From contig NZ_JAEQ01000006.1 of the NCBI RefSeq assembly GCF_000518985.1, positions 160,345-224,344 on the forward strand: a stretch of 64,000 nucleotides of DNA. The letters run 5' to 3'. The position numbers were made by a program, and so were the translations under genes. Source of the stretch: Chelativorans sp. J32. GTDB taxonomy: Bacteria; Pseudomonadota; Alphaproteobacteria; Rhizobiales; Rhizobiaceae. This document shows, piece by piece, positions 25,782 through 34,167 of the stretch. The first letter of the stretch is position 1; each line of letters begins with the position of its first letter. The notes under the pieces were generated by a model that saw only the letters and a program-made list of their open reading frames with translations, had not been told where the DNA came from and did no database searches.

Positions 25782-27602
25782 ATGAGCGAGAGCGTCCATA
25801 TCGCGGGCGGCACCGGCGCGCCGCTGGTCAGCGTCTCCGGCCTTACCGTCAGCTTCGACCGGCACAGGGAAGAGCCGATCGAGGCGGTGCGAGACGTAAG
25901 CTGGTCTATCGGATCGGGCGAGGTGCTGGCGCTGGTCGGCGAATCCGGCTCGGGCAAGTCGGTCTCGGCGCTTGCCGTCATGGGCCTCCTGCCCAGGAAC
26001 GCGCGCGTGGCCGGCTCCATACGCTGGCGCGGGGAGGAACTGCTCAGTGCCTCCGAGAAGCGGCGCCGGGCCCTGCGCGGCAGCCGCATCGGCCTCGTGC
26101 CGCAGGATCCGATGACGTCGCTCAACCCCGTCTACACCATCGGCGCACAGATCAGGGAAGGCATTAGGGCCCACCAGAAGCTGAGCGAGAGGGAGATGGC
26201 CGAGCGCACGCTGGAGCTTCTCGAAACGATGGGCATCCCGCATGCGCGCGAGCGTATGAACAGCTATCCGCACGAGCTTTCAGGCGGCATGCGCCAGCGC
26301 GTAGTCATCGCCATGGCGATGGCGAACAACCCCGATCTGATCATTGCCGACGAAGCGACCACCGCGCTCGACGTGACCGTGCAGGCCCAGGTGCTGGATG
26401 CGCTCAAGAAAGCACAGGCGCTCACCGGGGCGGCGCTGCTTCTCATCACGCACGACCTTGGTGTGGTGGCGGGCCGTGCAGATCGCGTCGCGGTCATGCA
26501 GCGCGGCGAAGTGGTCGAGCAAGGCACGGTGGACGAGATTTTCTACCAGCCAGCGTCATCTTATACACGCAAGCTGCTCCACAGCATCCCCCGATTGAAC
26601 CACACGCCTGACCTGAGCGCCCCCAGCGATGTCGCGCCCGATGCCGAGGTGATCCATTCAGCCTTTGAAAGGAAGGTCGGTGCTGAGGGCGCTCCGATCC
26701 TATCGATGCGGAATGTCGGCAAGCATTTTCCTGTCTATTCGCGCGGCGTTATTCGGGGCAGGGTGGGGGTGATCAAGGCCGTCGCCGGCGTCGATCTCGA
26801 CGTGGAGGCGGGCACTACGCTCGGCATCGTCGGCGAGTCGGGTTCGGGAAAGACGACGCTCATCCGATCGCTTTTCAACCTGGAGCCAATCACCCACGGC
26901 ACCATTCTGTTCGATGGCCAGGACGTTCACCGAATGCCGCCGCGCGATAGGCGGCGGATGCGCAAATGCGTGCAGATGGTCTTCCAGGATCCATATGCGT
27001 CGCTTGACCCGATGATGACGGTCAGGGACATCCTGATGGAGCCGGCGGTCATCAACCGAATGGATCGCAAGCTCGCTGAGCGCCGCGTCATGGAGCTGCT
27101 CGAGCGGGTGCACCTCAAGCCGGAGCACGCCGCGCGCTATCCCAACGAGTTCTCCGGCGGGCAGCGCCAGCGTATCGCCATCGCGCGTGCGCTGATGCTG
27201 CATCCGCGGCTCCTGGTGCTCGACGAGCCCGTCTCCTCTCTCGACGTGTCTATTCAGGCAGAGGTGCTGACGCTTCTCAAAGAACTGCAGAAGGACCTCA
27301 ATCTTTCCTACCTCTTCGTCTCGCACGATCTTTCGGTGGTCGCTGAGATCGCCCATTCCGTGATCGTGATGTATCGCGGTCGCATCGTCGAGCGCGGCCG
27401 GGTCGACGAGCTCTTCCGCAATCCGAAGCACCCCTACACACGCGCGCTGCTTTCGGCGGTTCCGATCCCAGACCCGAGGACGGAGCGTCGGCGCGAGCGG
27501 ATCGTCTTCAATAGCGACACCCTTGCCAGCCCGATCACGCCGGTCGAACGGACCGGAATGTGGCGGCGTCTTTTTGGCGGCAGAACCCAGGAGGCCTCTT
27601 AA
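25782..27602 (+). CDS. Fused dipeptide/oligopeptide ABC transporter ATPase (DppD-DppF type)
   Basis: A single 606-residue protein with two ABC domains. The first has Walker A 'GESGSGKS', signature 'LSGGMRQRV' and Walker B 'LIIADE'. The second has 'GESGSGKTT', 'FSGGQRQRIAIARAL' and 'LLVLDEPVSSLD'. Each is followed by the C-terminal 'HPYT'-type region of oligopeptide ATPases. The ATG at 25782 follows GAGG with good spacing; the ATG at 25770 overlaps the upstream permease stop and remains possible. It energises the importer formed with the two upstream permeases. Confidence 0.92.
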   Translation: MSESVHIAGGTGAPLVSVSGLTVSFDRHREEPIEAVRDVSWSIGSGEVLALVGESGSGKSVSALAVMGLLPRNARVAGSIRWRGEELLSASEKRRRALRGSRIGLVPQDPMTSLNPVYTIGAQIREGIRAHQKLSEREMAERTLELLETMGIPHARERMNSYPHELSGGMRQRVVIAMAMANNPDLIIADEATTALDVTVQAQVLDALKKAQALTGAALLLITHDLGVVAGRADRVAVMQRGEVVEQGTVDEIFYQPASSYTRKLLHSIPRLNHTPDLSAPSDVAPDAEVIHSAFERKVGAEGAPILSMRNVGKHFPVYSRGVIRGRVGVIKAVAGVDLDVEAGTTLGIVGESGSGKTTLIRSLFNLEPITHGTILFDGQDVHRMPPRDRRRMRKCVQMVFQDPYASLDPMMTVRDILMEPAVINRMDRKLAERRVMELLERVHLKPEHAARYPNEFSGGQRQRIAIARALMLHPRLLVLDEPVSSLDVSIQAEVLTLLKELQKDLNLSYLFVSHDLSVVAEIAHSVIVMYRGRIVERGRVDELFRNPKHPYTRALLSAVPIPDPRTERRRERIVFNSDTLASPITPVERTGMWRRLFGGRTQEAS

Positions 27603-28894
27603 TGCGCAAACGCAGGATGTATCTTGTCAGCTGGCTGAACTCCTCGGGGTTTCTCCCCAATTCCTGGAATGAGGGCCGGGGAAACCGGGCGAGGATCTTT
27701 GACCTGGAGAATTATATCCGCAGCGCCGAGATCGCCCGGCGCGGCCGGATCGATGCCTTCTTTCTAGCCGACCAGCCGCAACTAACCCCCAACCCGAAGG
27801 TTCGTCATGAGTATCCGTTCGACCCTATCGTGCTTGCGGCAGCGATCACAGGCCGCGTGCCGGACATCGGCGGGATTGTGACTGCCTCCACCAGCTTCAG
27901 CCTGCCCTACACGCTCGCCAGGCAGATCGCCTCGGTGAACCTGCTTTCGGGCGGCCGCATCGGCTGGAACGCGGTCACAACCGCCAACCCCGCCGTCGCG
28001 GCCAACTACGGCGCCGCGATTGCCACACATGACAACCGCTATGAGCGGGCGGAAGAGTTCCTGGAGGTTGTCCATGGCCTTTGGAACAGCTGGAAATTCC
28101 CGTGGGATGAGGCGATCGGCCCCAATCCAAATCCGTTCGGCGAGGTGATGCCGATCAACCATGAGGGGAAGTATTTCAAGGTTGCGGGTCCCCTCAACGT
28201 GCCTTTGCCGCCTTACGGCCCGCCGGTGGTCGTGCAGGCAGGCGGCTCGGACCAGGGCAAAAGGCTCGCCAGCCGTTTCGGCGAGATCATCTATGCGTTC
28301 CTGGGGAGCAAGCCGGCCGGCCGGCGCTTCGTCGCCGAGGCGCGAGCGGCCGCTCGCGCGCAGGGCCGCCCCGAGGGCTCCACGCTGGTCCTGCCGAGCT
28401 TTCAGCCGCTGATCGGGTCGACAGAGGCAGAGGTCAAGCGGCTCGTCGCCGAGTACGAAGCCGGGCTCGATCCGGCCGAGCAGCGGATCGAGGCGCTGTC
28501 GAAGCAATTGGGCATTGATCTTGAAAGGATCAACGTGGACCAGGTGCTGCAGGAGAAGGACTTCAACCTTCCGAAGGAGTCCGCCACGCCGATCGGCGTC
28601 CTGAAATCCATGGTCGACGTCGCTCTCGACGAGAAGCTTTCACTGCGGCAACTGGCTTTGCGCATGCGGCTGATCGCGGGCACGCCGGATCAGGTCGCCG
28701 ACCGTCTCATCGATTGGTGGCAAGACGAGGCGGCGGATGGATTTGTGATCAATGCCCCGCTGCTGCCCGACGCTCTGGAGATTTTTGTCGATCAGGTCAT
28801 ACCGATCCTGCAGTCGCGAGGCGTTTTTCCCCGGAGCTACACCGAGTCGACCTTGCGTGAGAGGTTGGGTTTGCCTCGAAATCCGCTAGGTTGA
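27602..28894 (+). CDS. FMNH2-dependent monooxygenase, NtaA/EmoA (LLM) family
   Basis: A 430-residue LLM monooxygenase: 'RRGRIDAFFLADQPQL', 'GGIVTASTSFSLPYTLARQIASVNLLSGGRIGWNAVTT' and the C-terminal 'AADGFVINAPLLPDALE'. Its ATG shares a base with the stop of the ABC ATPase gene, so uptake and oxidation are cotranscribed. It differs from the first LLM protein at 2674 and is not a recent duplicate. The matching flavin reductase gene follows at 29007. This gene order resembles EDTA/NTA-type degradation operons; the substrate is unproven. Confidence 0.92.
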   Translation: MRKRRMYLVSWLNSSGFLPNSWNEGRGNRARIFDLENYIRSAEIARRGRIDAFFLADQPQLTPNPKVRHEYPFDPIVLAAAITGRVPDIGGIVTASTSFSLPYTLARQIASVNLLSGGRIGWNAVTTANPAVAANYGAAIATHDNRYERAEEFLEVVHGLWNSWKFPWDEAIGPNPNPFGEVMPINHEGKYFKVAGPLNVPLPPYGPPVVVQAGGSDQGKRLASRFGEIIYAFLGSKPAGRRFVAEARAAARAQGRPEGSTLVLPSFQPLIGSTEAEVKRLVAEYEAGLDPAEQRIEALSKQLGIDLERINVDQVLQEKDFNLPKESATPIGVLKSMVDVALDEKLSLRQLALRMRLIAGTPDQVADRLIDWWQDEAADGFVINAPLLPDALEIFVDQVIPILQSRGVFPRSYTESTLRERLGLPRNPLG

Positions 28895-28924
28895 CCAAGC
28901 GAAAATCATGGTTTGTTCCATATC

Positions 28925-28956
28925 TGCATACATTTACAAATACAAAATTGTATGCT
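28925..28956 (+). promoter_or_regulatory. Operator-like site TGCATAC-N18-GTATGCT before flavin reductase gene
   Basis: Perfect 6-base inverted arms GCATAC/GTATGC with an 18-base spacer. The same site, with identical 7-base ends and a partly conserved spacer, occurs at 30428-30459 in the same orientation relative to the downstream GntR gene. The shared site points to control by that GntR protein. Confidence 0.6.
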
Positions 28957-29006
28957 TTATTTGGGCTGTGAGTGGATGCCACCCATGCGTTTAAGAGGAA
29001 GCGGAA

Positions 29007-29600
29007 ATGACCTACTCCATCGTGGCTATCTCCGGCAGTCCGTCGCGCAACTCAACCACTGCTAAGCTGGCAGAGTATGCTCTGGCACACGTTTTGGCGC
29101 GAAGCGACTCGCAAGGCAGGCATATTCACGTCATCGACCTCGATCCGAAGGCGTTGCTCCGCGGCGACTTGAGCAATGCCAAGCTCAAGGAAGCAGTGGA
29201 TGCCACCTGCAACGCGGACGGGCTCATCGTGGCGACGCCGATCTACAAGGCTTCTTATACGGGTCTGCTGAAGGCTTTTCTCGACATCCTCCCGCAGTTC
29301 GCTCTTGCCGGGAAGGCTGCGCTGCCGCTTGCCACAGGCGGCAGCCCTGCGCATGTGCTCGCCCTAGATTACGGATTGCGGCCCGTCCTGCACTCGATGG
29401 GCGTACGCCATGTGGTGCAGAGCTTTTTCCTCGTGCAGTCCCAGTTTTCCGTCGTCGATGGAAAACTGGCCGTTGAGGACGACGTGGCGTCGCAGCTCAA
29501 CAACGCCATCGATCATTTCCGTCTTTCGCTGTCGTCGGAGCCGTCGACGCGGCATCTGGGTCACCCACGCCCCTCGCTCGATGCGACGCGCGCGGCCTGA
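29007..29600 (+). CDS. NAD(P)H-dependent FMN reductase (SsuE/EmoB type)
   Basis: A flavodoxin-like reductase of 197 residues: 'VAISGSPSRNSTTAKLAEYAL' at the N-terminus and 'GLIVATPIYKASYTGLLKAFLDILPQ' in the middle. It is a homologue of the reductase at 4129 and would feed FMNH2 to the monooxygenase encoded at 27602. A GAGGAAGCGG site precedes the ATG. It has its own promoter region with an operator-like inverted repeat. Confidence 0.92.
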   Translation: MTYSIVAISGSPSRNSTTAKLAEYALAHVLARSDSQGRHIHVIDLDPKALLRGDLSNAKLKEAVDATCNADGLIVATPIYKASYTGLLKAFLDILPQFALAGKAALPLATGGSPAHVLALDYGLRPVLHSMGVRHVVQSFFLVQSQFSVVDGKLAVEDDVASQLNNAIDHFRLSLSSEPSTRHLGHPRPSLDATRAA

Positions 29601-29630
29601 CATCACTTGAACTGCGCCAAATCTTGCGAG

Positions 29631-30371
29631 TTAGAATTCGGCACCGACATAGATGTCGGCGATGCCGGCTCGAATAACCTCGACAATCTCGTCATAGCGG
29701 CGGTTGATCATGGTGGCGATACGCTTTGCACAGGCGTCCGCATCTCGCCGCATCAGCATATCGATGAATTCGCCGTTGTGACGGACACCGGGAGGAGGGG
29801 GACGCAGGCGTAGGTCGATCCAGCGCACAAAATGAATGCGCCCATTGATCTGCTCGAGTGCCTTCACCAACTCTGCGTTGCCCGTCATTCTCGCAATGCG
29901 CAAGTGAAACTCCTCGTCATCGCGGAGGTTCTGCAGGGTCGGCTTCTCCCTCCAATTTGCCGCCTGGTCGTCTGCGAAGAGCTTCAGCGCCTCAAGCTCC
30001 TCATCGCTTGCGCGCTCACAGGCCAGACGCACGATCCCTTGCTCGAGAATGGAGCGCAGTTCGAATAGCCCCTGAATTTCGGTTGGATCCAACTCGCGGC
30101 CGATAAAGCCGCGATTGGGAGCGACGCTGATATAGCCTTCGGAGGACAGGCGGTTCAGCGCTTCACGAAGAGGCGTGCGGCTCACCTGCAACTGTTCGGC
30201 AAGGAGGACCTCGTTGATCCGTTCGCCGGGCCGGAAGCGGTAGGTCATCGCCATTAGCTTGACCTCCTCATAGACACGATCCGTGATGCTGCCGCTCTTT
30301 TGTCCAGCGTCGGGATTGCTGTGCTTCGGGCGCGTCGCGCTTTTTACGCTGCGCTTGCTGTTGGAATGCAC
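29631..30371 (-). CDS. GntR-family regulator, FadR/FCD subfamily
   Basis: The N-terminal winged HTH ('RPGERINEVLLAEQLQVSRTPLREALNRLSSEGYI') is followed by an FCD effector domain with metal-type ligands ('DDEEFHLRIARMTGN', then 'GEFIDMLMRRD'). A GTG at 30371 with GGGAG nine bases upstream is the best start. An in-frame ATG at 30437 falls inside the operator-like repeat and has no ribosome site. The product is about 246 residues. It likely represses both its own gene and the flavin reductase promoter through the shared repeat. Confidence 0.9.
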   Translation of the reverse strand: MHSNSKRSVKSATRPKHSNPDAGQKSGSITDRVYEEVKLMAMTYRFRPGERINEVLLAEQLQVSRTPLREALNRLSSEGYISVAPNRGFIGRELDPTEIQGLFELRSILEQGIVRLACERASDEELEALKLFADDQAANWREKPTLQNLRDDEEFHLRIARMTGNAELVKALEQINGRIHFVRWIDLRLRPPPPGVRHNGEFIDMLMRRDADACAKRIATMINRRYDEIVEVIRAGIADIYVGAEF

Positions 30372-30676
30372 CGGCCGTTCTCCCTGTCTGCCATCATTGA
30401 ACGTGTGACGGTCTGATTCTATTTCTAAGCATACCATTCTGTGTTCAATAGAGTATGCACAAAAATCCCCCGTGGCCGACCATCCGTGAATTGCCTAATA
30501 TCTGCCTAGGAGGTGAGCCGCGACTTTTTGTTCAAGCTGCCTTGAACCTTCCTACAGGGTGGGAATTTTCCGTCTCCTGCCGAGGTTTTCCGTCGCTCGC
30601 CGTTGGAAAATAACCTTTGCCAAGTATCGTCGGCAGTATTCCTTGACTCGTCACTCAAACATTGGTCGTGAAACGC
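30372..30676. promoter_or_regulatory. Divergent promoter region between GntR gene and FAD oxidase gene
   Basis: About 305 bases without a supported gene. It contains the GntR-side operator-like repeat at 30428-30459. The rest shows no RNA gene or coding frame; a promoter for the oxidase gene must lie here. Confidence 0.5.
30428..30459 (-). promoter_or_regulatory. Operator-like site TGCATAC-N18-GTATGCT before GntR gene
   Basis: Read on the minus strand it has the same 7-base ends and spacing as the site at 28925-28956, with a conserved AAYACARAAT block in the spacer. It covers the region where a promoter for the GntR gene is expected, consistent with autoregulation. Confidence 0.6.
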
Positions 30677-31792
30677 ATGCGTGTGCTGATCATTGGCGCA
30701 GGAATTCTTGGAGCGAGTGCTGCCTACCACCTAGCCCGCCTCGGGGCGCAGGTGGAAATCATCGATCAAAATCATCCGGGCAAGGCGACTTTGGCGGGCG
30801 CCGGAGTCGTCTGTCCCTGGGCAACGGAGGCGGACGATCCAGACTGGTATCTACTCTATGCCCGGGGCGCCCGCTATTACGGCACGCTGATCGAGGAACT
30901 CAGGGGGCAAGGTGAGACGGAGCTTGGCTATAGTAGGGTAGGCGCGCTCGTGCTGGCCGAAGACAGGGCACGGCTCGATACGATCGAGGGCCGGATTAGC
31001 CGCCGCATCAAAGATGCACCCGAAGCGGGCACTGTGCGACGGCTCGGTGCTGGCGAGGCGAAAAGGTTGTTCCCTCCGCTGCGTGACGATCTGGAAGCAA
31101 TCCACATTCCCGGCGGCGCGCGCGTCGATGGCAGGCTGCTTGCCGCGTCAATGCTGCGCGTTGCCATTTCGTCGGGCGCGACCTTGCGGAACGATTATGT
31201 CTCCTTGCGCCTGAATGATGGACGCGCGGAATGCCTTGGCAGCGATGGCAGGCCCATTCCCGCCGACGAAATTATCGTGACCGCCGGCGCATGGGCAGCG
31301 CAGATCCTGGCGCTGCTCGGGCTCCGTCATCCAGTCGTGCCTCAAAAGGGGCAGATTATTCATCTGCATCTGCCGGGCGTAGCCACGAGCGGATGGCCGG
31401 TCGTCCTGCCGATGAACAGCTACTATATGCTAGCCTTCGATGACTCGCGCGTTGTGGTCGGGGCAACGCGCGAGGACGGTTCAGGTTTCGATTACCGCGT
31501 TACCGCGAGAGGCCAATTGGAGGTGCTGCAGGCAGGACTTGGCATCGCACCGGGGCTTGCTGACGCCACTCATATTGAAACGCGGGTAGGTTTTCGGCCG
31601 GCGGGCTCCGCCATGAGACCGATCCTTGGACGCGTACCGCAAATCGCCGGCCTCACGATCGGCAATGGTCTCGGAGCCTCGGGTTTGACGGTAGGCCCCT
31701 TTGCCGGTCGTCTGCTGGCCGGCGTGGTGATGGGCGAGTCCGCCGAGGTTCCCCTGGAGCGTTATAGCCCAACGGGGCCTGAAGCCGGCTGA
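30677..31792 (+). CDS. FAD-dependent amine/amino-acid oxidase (DAO superfamily)
   Basis: A 371-residue flavoprotein starting 'MRVLIIGAGILGASAAYHLARLGAQVEIIDQNHPG', with the C-terminal 'GLTIGNGLGASGLTVGPFAGRLLAGVV' block of glycine/D-amino-acid oxidases. ATG at 30677 places the Rossmann motif at the very start; in-frame TTG (30662) and GTG (30668) are alternatives without better ribosome sites. It is distinct from the oxidases at 13900 and 18650. In EDTA degradation an FAD oxidase (iminodiacetate oxidase) completes the pathway, so a similar role is possible (inference). Confidence 0.88.
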   Translation: MRVLIIGAGILGASAAYHLARLGAQVEIIDQNHPGKATLAGAGVVCPWATEADDPDWYLLYARGARYYGTLIEELRGQGETELGYSRVGALVLAEDRARLDTIEGRISRRIKDAPEAGTVRRLGAGEAKRLFPPLRDDLEAIHIPGGARVDGRLLAASMLRVAISSGATLRNDYVSLRLNDGRAECLGSDGRPIPADEIIVTAGAWAAQILALLGLRHPVVPQKGQIIHLHLPGVATSGWPVVLPMNSYYMLAFDDSRVVVGATREDGSGFDYRVTARGQLEVLQAGLGIAPGLADATHIETRVGFRPAGSAMRPILGRVPQIAGLTIGNGLGASGLTVGPFAGRLLAGVVMGESAEVPLERYSPTGPEAG

Positions 31793-31967
31793 CCAAGCCG
31801 TGGCGTCGTTTGTGTCCACCGTGCCTCCGAAACCGATACCGGCTTTGGGGCTAGAACCGCCTGGTGAGGACGAAGATCGCCCCTTCGAGCTCGAACTCGG
31901 AAGCTGCGGCGCTCCGCACTTCGCATGCCAAAACTCCGACACGTCTTGAATTCAGCCGACAAGGTGC

Positions 31968-32000
31968 TATGTTGAACAGAAGTCAAAAATGTTCAACATA
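31968..32000. promoter_or_regulatory. Palindromic operator before toxin-antitoxin pair
   Basis: TATGTTGAACA and TGTTCAACATA are perfect 11-base arms with an 11-base spacer. It sits 12 bases before the antitoxin start. Autoregulated type II toxin-antitoxin operons usually carry such a site. Confidence 0.7.
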
Positions 32001-32012
32001 CGAGCGGTGGAT

Positions 32013-32375
32013 ATGGCGAAGACCACAAAACCAACTGCTGCCCGCGCCCGCATCAGCGGCTCCCCGGCGAAGGGCCGAAAGATGAAGCTCGACCGCTCGG
32101 CGAAGACGGGCAGGTTCGTGCTCATCGATCCGGCTCGCCATGAAGCAGTCCTGTCGGCTGCCGAGAAATCCGGGTTGCTCGGCGAAAAGAGCGCGCGCAT
32201 CGGCGGGCGGATCAGTCCGGCCCTGTTGGAGCAGGCAAAGAAGCAGACGGGGATCAGCACTGACACCGAGCTCATCGAATTCGCGCTTGCCAACGTGGCT
32301 CTCGAGGACGAGTTCAGCAATGCCTTCGACAAGGTTCGAGGAACGGTCGATCCGTCTTTGAAGCTCGGCTTCTGA
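32013..32375 (+). CDS. Putative antitoxin of PIN-type toxin-antitoxin pair
   Basis: The 120-residue basic protein (start MAKTTKPTAARARISG) has 'KLDRSAKTGRFVLIDPARHEAVLSAAEKSGLL' and a likely C-terminal toxin-binding helix 'TDTELIEFALANVALEDEF', which resembles a ribbon-helix-helix-type segment. An in-frame ATG at 31989 lies inside the palindromic operator, so the ATG at 32013 is preferred. The gene ends one base before the start of the PIN-like gene. I infer an antitoxin from size, order and operator; the exact family is not recognised. Confidence 0.65.
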   Translation: MAKTTKPTAARARISGSPAKGRKMKLDRSAKTGRFVLIDPARHEAVLSAAEKSGLLGEKSARIGGRISPALLEQAKKQTGISTDTELIEFALANVALEDEFSNAFDKVRGTVDPSLKLGF

Positions 32376-32376
32376 G

Positions 32377-32943
32377 GTGGCCGCCTTCAATTTTGACGCC
32401 GCCGTCCGATGGGGGCGTCTGGATCCCGGTCACACCCTTTCGCGGCGGGACGATGCCGAGCTGCCGTTTATCGGCGATCATCCCGGCGCGGGCCATGGGG
32501 TGCTGTTGGACACCTGCGTCTATATGGATGGCCTGCAGGGCCGCGCTCCCGATGCCGTCGGCGAACTCTTGGATGTTCGAACAGCCAACCACTCGACCGT
32601 GGCCATTCAGGAGTTGATGCACACGGTCGGCGTGCTCGATCCTGCCGACGCGCGCACCAAGGGCGTCGTCAAACAGATCGGCGTTCTGGTCGATGCAATG
32701 CCAGCACATCGAACCTTCACTCCCGATGCCGATGTGCTGGCGCGGGGCGCCCTGTTGTCCGGCATTCTGTGCCGCCTCCAAGGCTATCAGAAGGATGCGA
32801 GGCTTCGCGCCCTTCACGACTGCGTGCTTTTCCTGCAGGCGCAGAAACTCGGGTTTGCAGTCCTTACGGCCAATATCGCGGATTTCGACTATCTGCTGCA
32901 ACTCGTGCCGGCCGGCCGCGTGCTCTTATATCGTCGGTCATGA
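32377..32943 (+). CDS. Putative PIN-domain (VapC-like) toxin
   Basis: The 188-residue protein has PIN-like acidic motifs: 'VLLDTCVYMDGL' near residue 44 and 'LTANIADFDYLLQL' near the C-terminus, plus an 'LHDCVLFLQAQKLGF' segment. VapC-type toxins use such aspartates to cleave RNA. GTG start one base after the upstream stop. It is longer than typical VapC (about 130) because of an N-terminal extension of about 40 residues. Confidence 0.7.
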   Translation: MAAFNFDAAVRWGRLDPGHTLSRRDDAELPFIGDHPGAGHGVLLDTCVYMDGLQGRAPDAVGELLDVRTANHSTVAIQELMHTVGVLDPADARTKGVVKQIGVLVDAMPAHRTFTPDADVLARGALLSGILCRLQGYQKDARLRALHDCVLFLQAQKLGFAVLTANIADFDYLLQLVPAGRVLLYRRS

Positions 32944-32993
32944 AACCGCCGAGTTCCGATTCGCGAAGGAACCGCACTCGCCTGACCGCCGGC

Positions 32994-34122
32994 TCAAAGA
33001 GAAAGCGAAAGCTGCGGTTCCTCCCCGTCGAAGTCATTCACGAGCGATGAAAGCGTAACTCCCAGCAACCGAATTCCCTTCGGTGTCGGAAAACATGCAC
33101 TCCATCAGTCCGGCTGCGAGCTCCCGTAGCTCATTCTCACTCCGGATCGGATGCTGAACGGTTTTGCTGCGGGTTATGATCTAGAAGTCTGCATATTTCA
33201 CCTTCAGGCTCACCATTCGCCCGGAGAAGCTGCGCTCCTTGCAGAAGCGCCAGACCTTGCCTGCCAAGGCCACCAACTCCACCTTTGCCGGTTCGAGCTC
33301 GAATATATTATCCGTGAAGGTATCCTCCGCGCCGATGGACTTCCGCGGCCGGTCGGGCTGCACCTCTCGCTCGTCGATCTCGCGTGAGATGCGGTAGTAC
33401 CAGATACCGGCCTTCCCGAAATGCTCCTGGAGGAACACCAAAGGCTTTTCGCGCAGGTCAGCGCCGGTCTCGATCCCAAGCTTCTCCATCTTCGCTGCCG
33501 TGGCGGGACCAATGCCGTGGAACTTCTTCACCGGCAGTTTTGCCACGAATTCGGGACCCATAGCCGGCGTGATGACAGCCTGGCCGTTTGGTTTGTTGAG
33601 GTCGCTCGCCATCTTCGCGAGGAACTTGCAGTAGGAAATGCCGGCCGATGCGTTGAGCCCCGTCACCTGCTTTATCCGGGCCCGGATCAAGGTCGCGATC
33701 TCGGTAGCGATGCTGATGTTCTGCTTGTTCTCGGTGACGTCGAGATAGGCCTCGTCGAGCGAGAGCGGTTCGATCAAGTCGGTATGCTCGGCAAAAATCT
33801 CGCGAATCTGTGCCGAGACTGCCCGATAAACGTCGAAGCGGGGCTTGACGAAAATCAGGTCGGGGCAGCGGCGTTTCGCGGTCACCGAGGGCAACGCCGA
33901 TCGCACGCCGAAGGCGCGCGCCTCGTAGCTTGCCGCCGCGACGACGCCACGGGCGGCCGACCCGCCGACGGCTACCGGTTTGCCGCGCAGCTCGGGATTG
34001 TCGCGTTGCTCGACCGAGGCATAAAAAGCATCCATGTCGCAGTGGATGATCTTGCGGACGGGTTTCTCACCTTGCTTTTCGCCAGTATCAGGCCGCGCGG
34101 AGCCGACCAATTCCTCTGCCAT
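32994..34122 (-). pseudogene. dinB: DNA polymerase IV gene, broken by in-frame TAG and frameshift
   Basis: The first 313 residues are a good Y-family polymerase: 'IIHCDMDAFYASVEQRDNPELRGKP', 'SLDEAYLDVTENK', then thumb and part of the little finger. The frame stops at a TAG (33183-33181) where homologues read glutamine ('YADFQQITRS'). Translation past the stop continues the family sequence ('IITRSKTVQHP') until an AAAA run at 33090-33093. There a single extra base shifts the frame; in the next frame the normal end 'PTPKGIRLLGVTLSSL' appears and stops at 32994. Palm and fingers are intact but the DNA-gripping little finger is truncated. It lies 45 bases after the helicase gene and is probably cotranscribed. 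Confidence 0.85.
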
Positions 34123-34167
34123 CGGCGCCTTCTTCCCAGGGAACGCTCATGGTGATGCCATCTTCAT

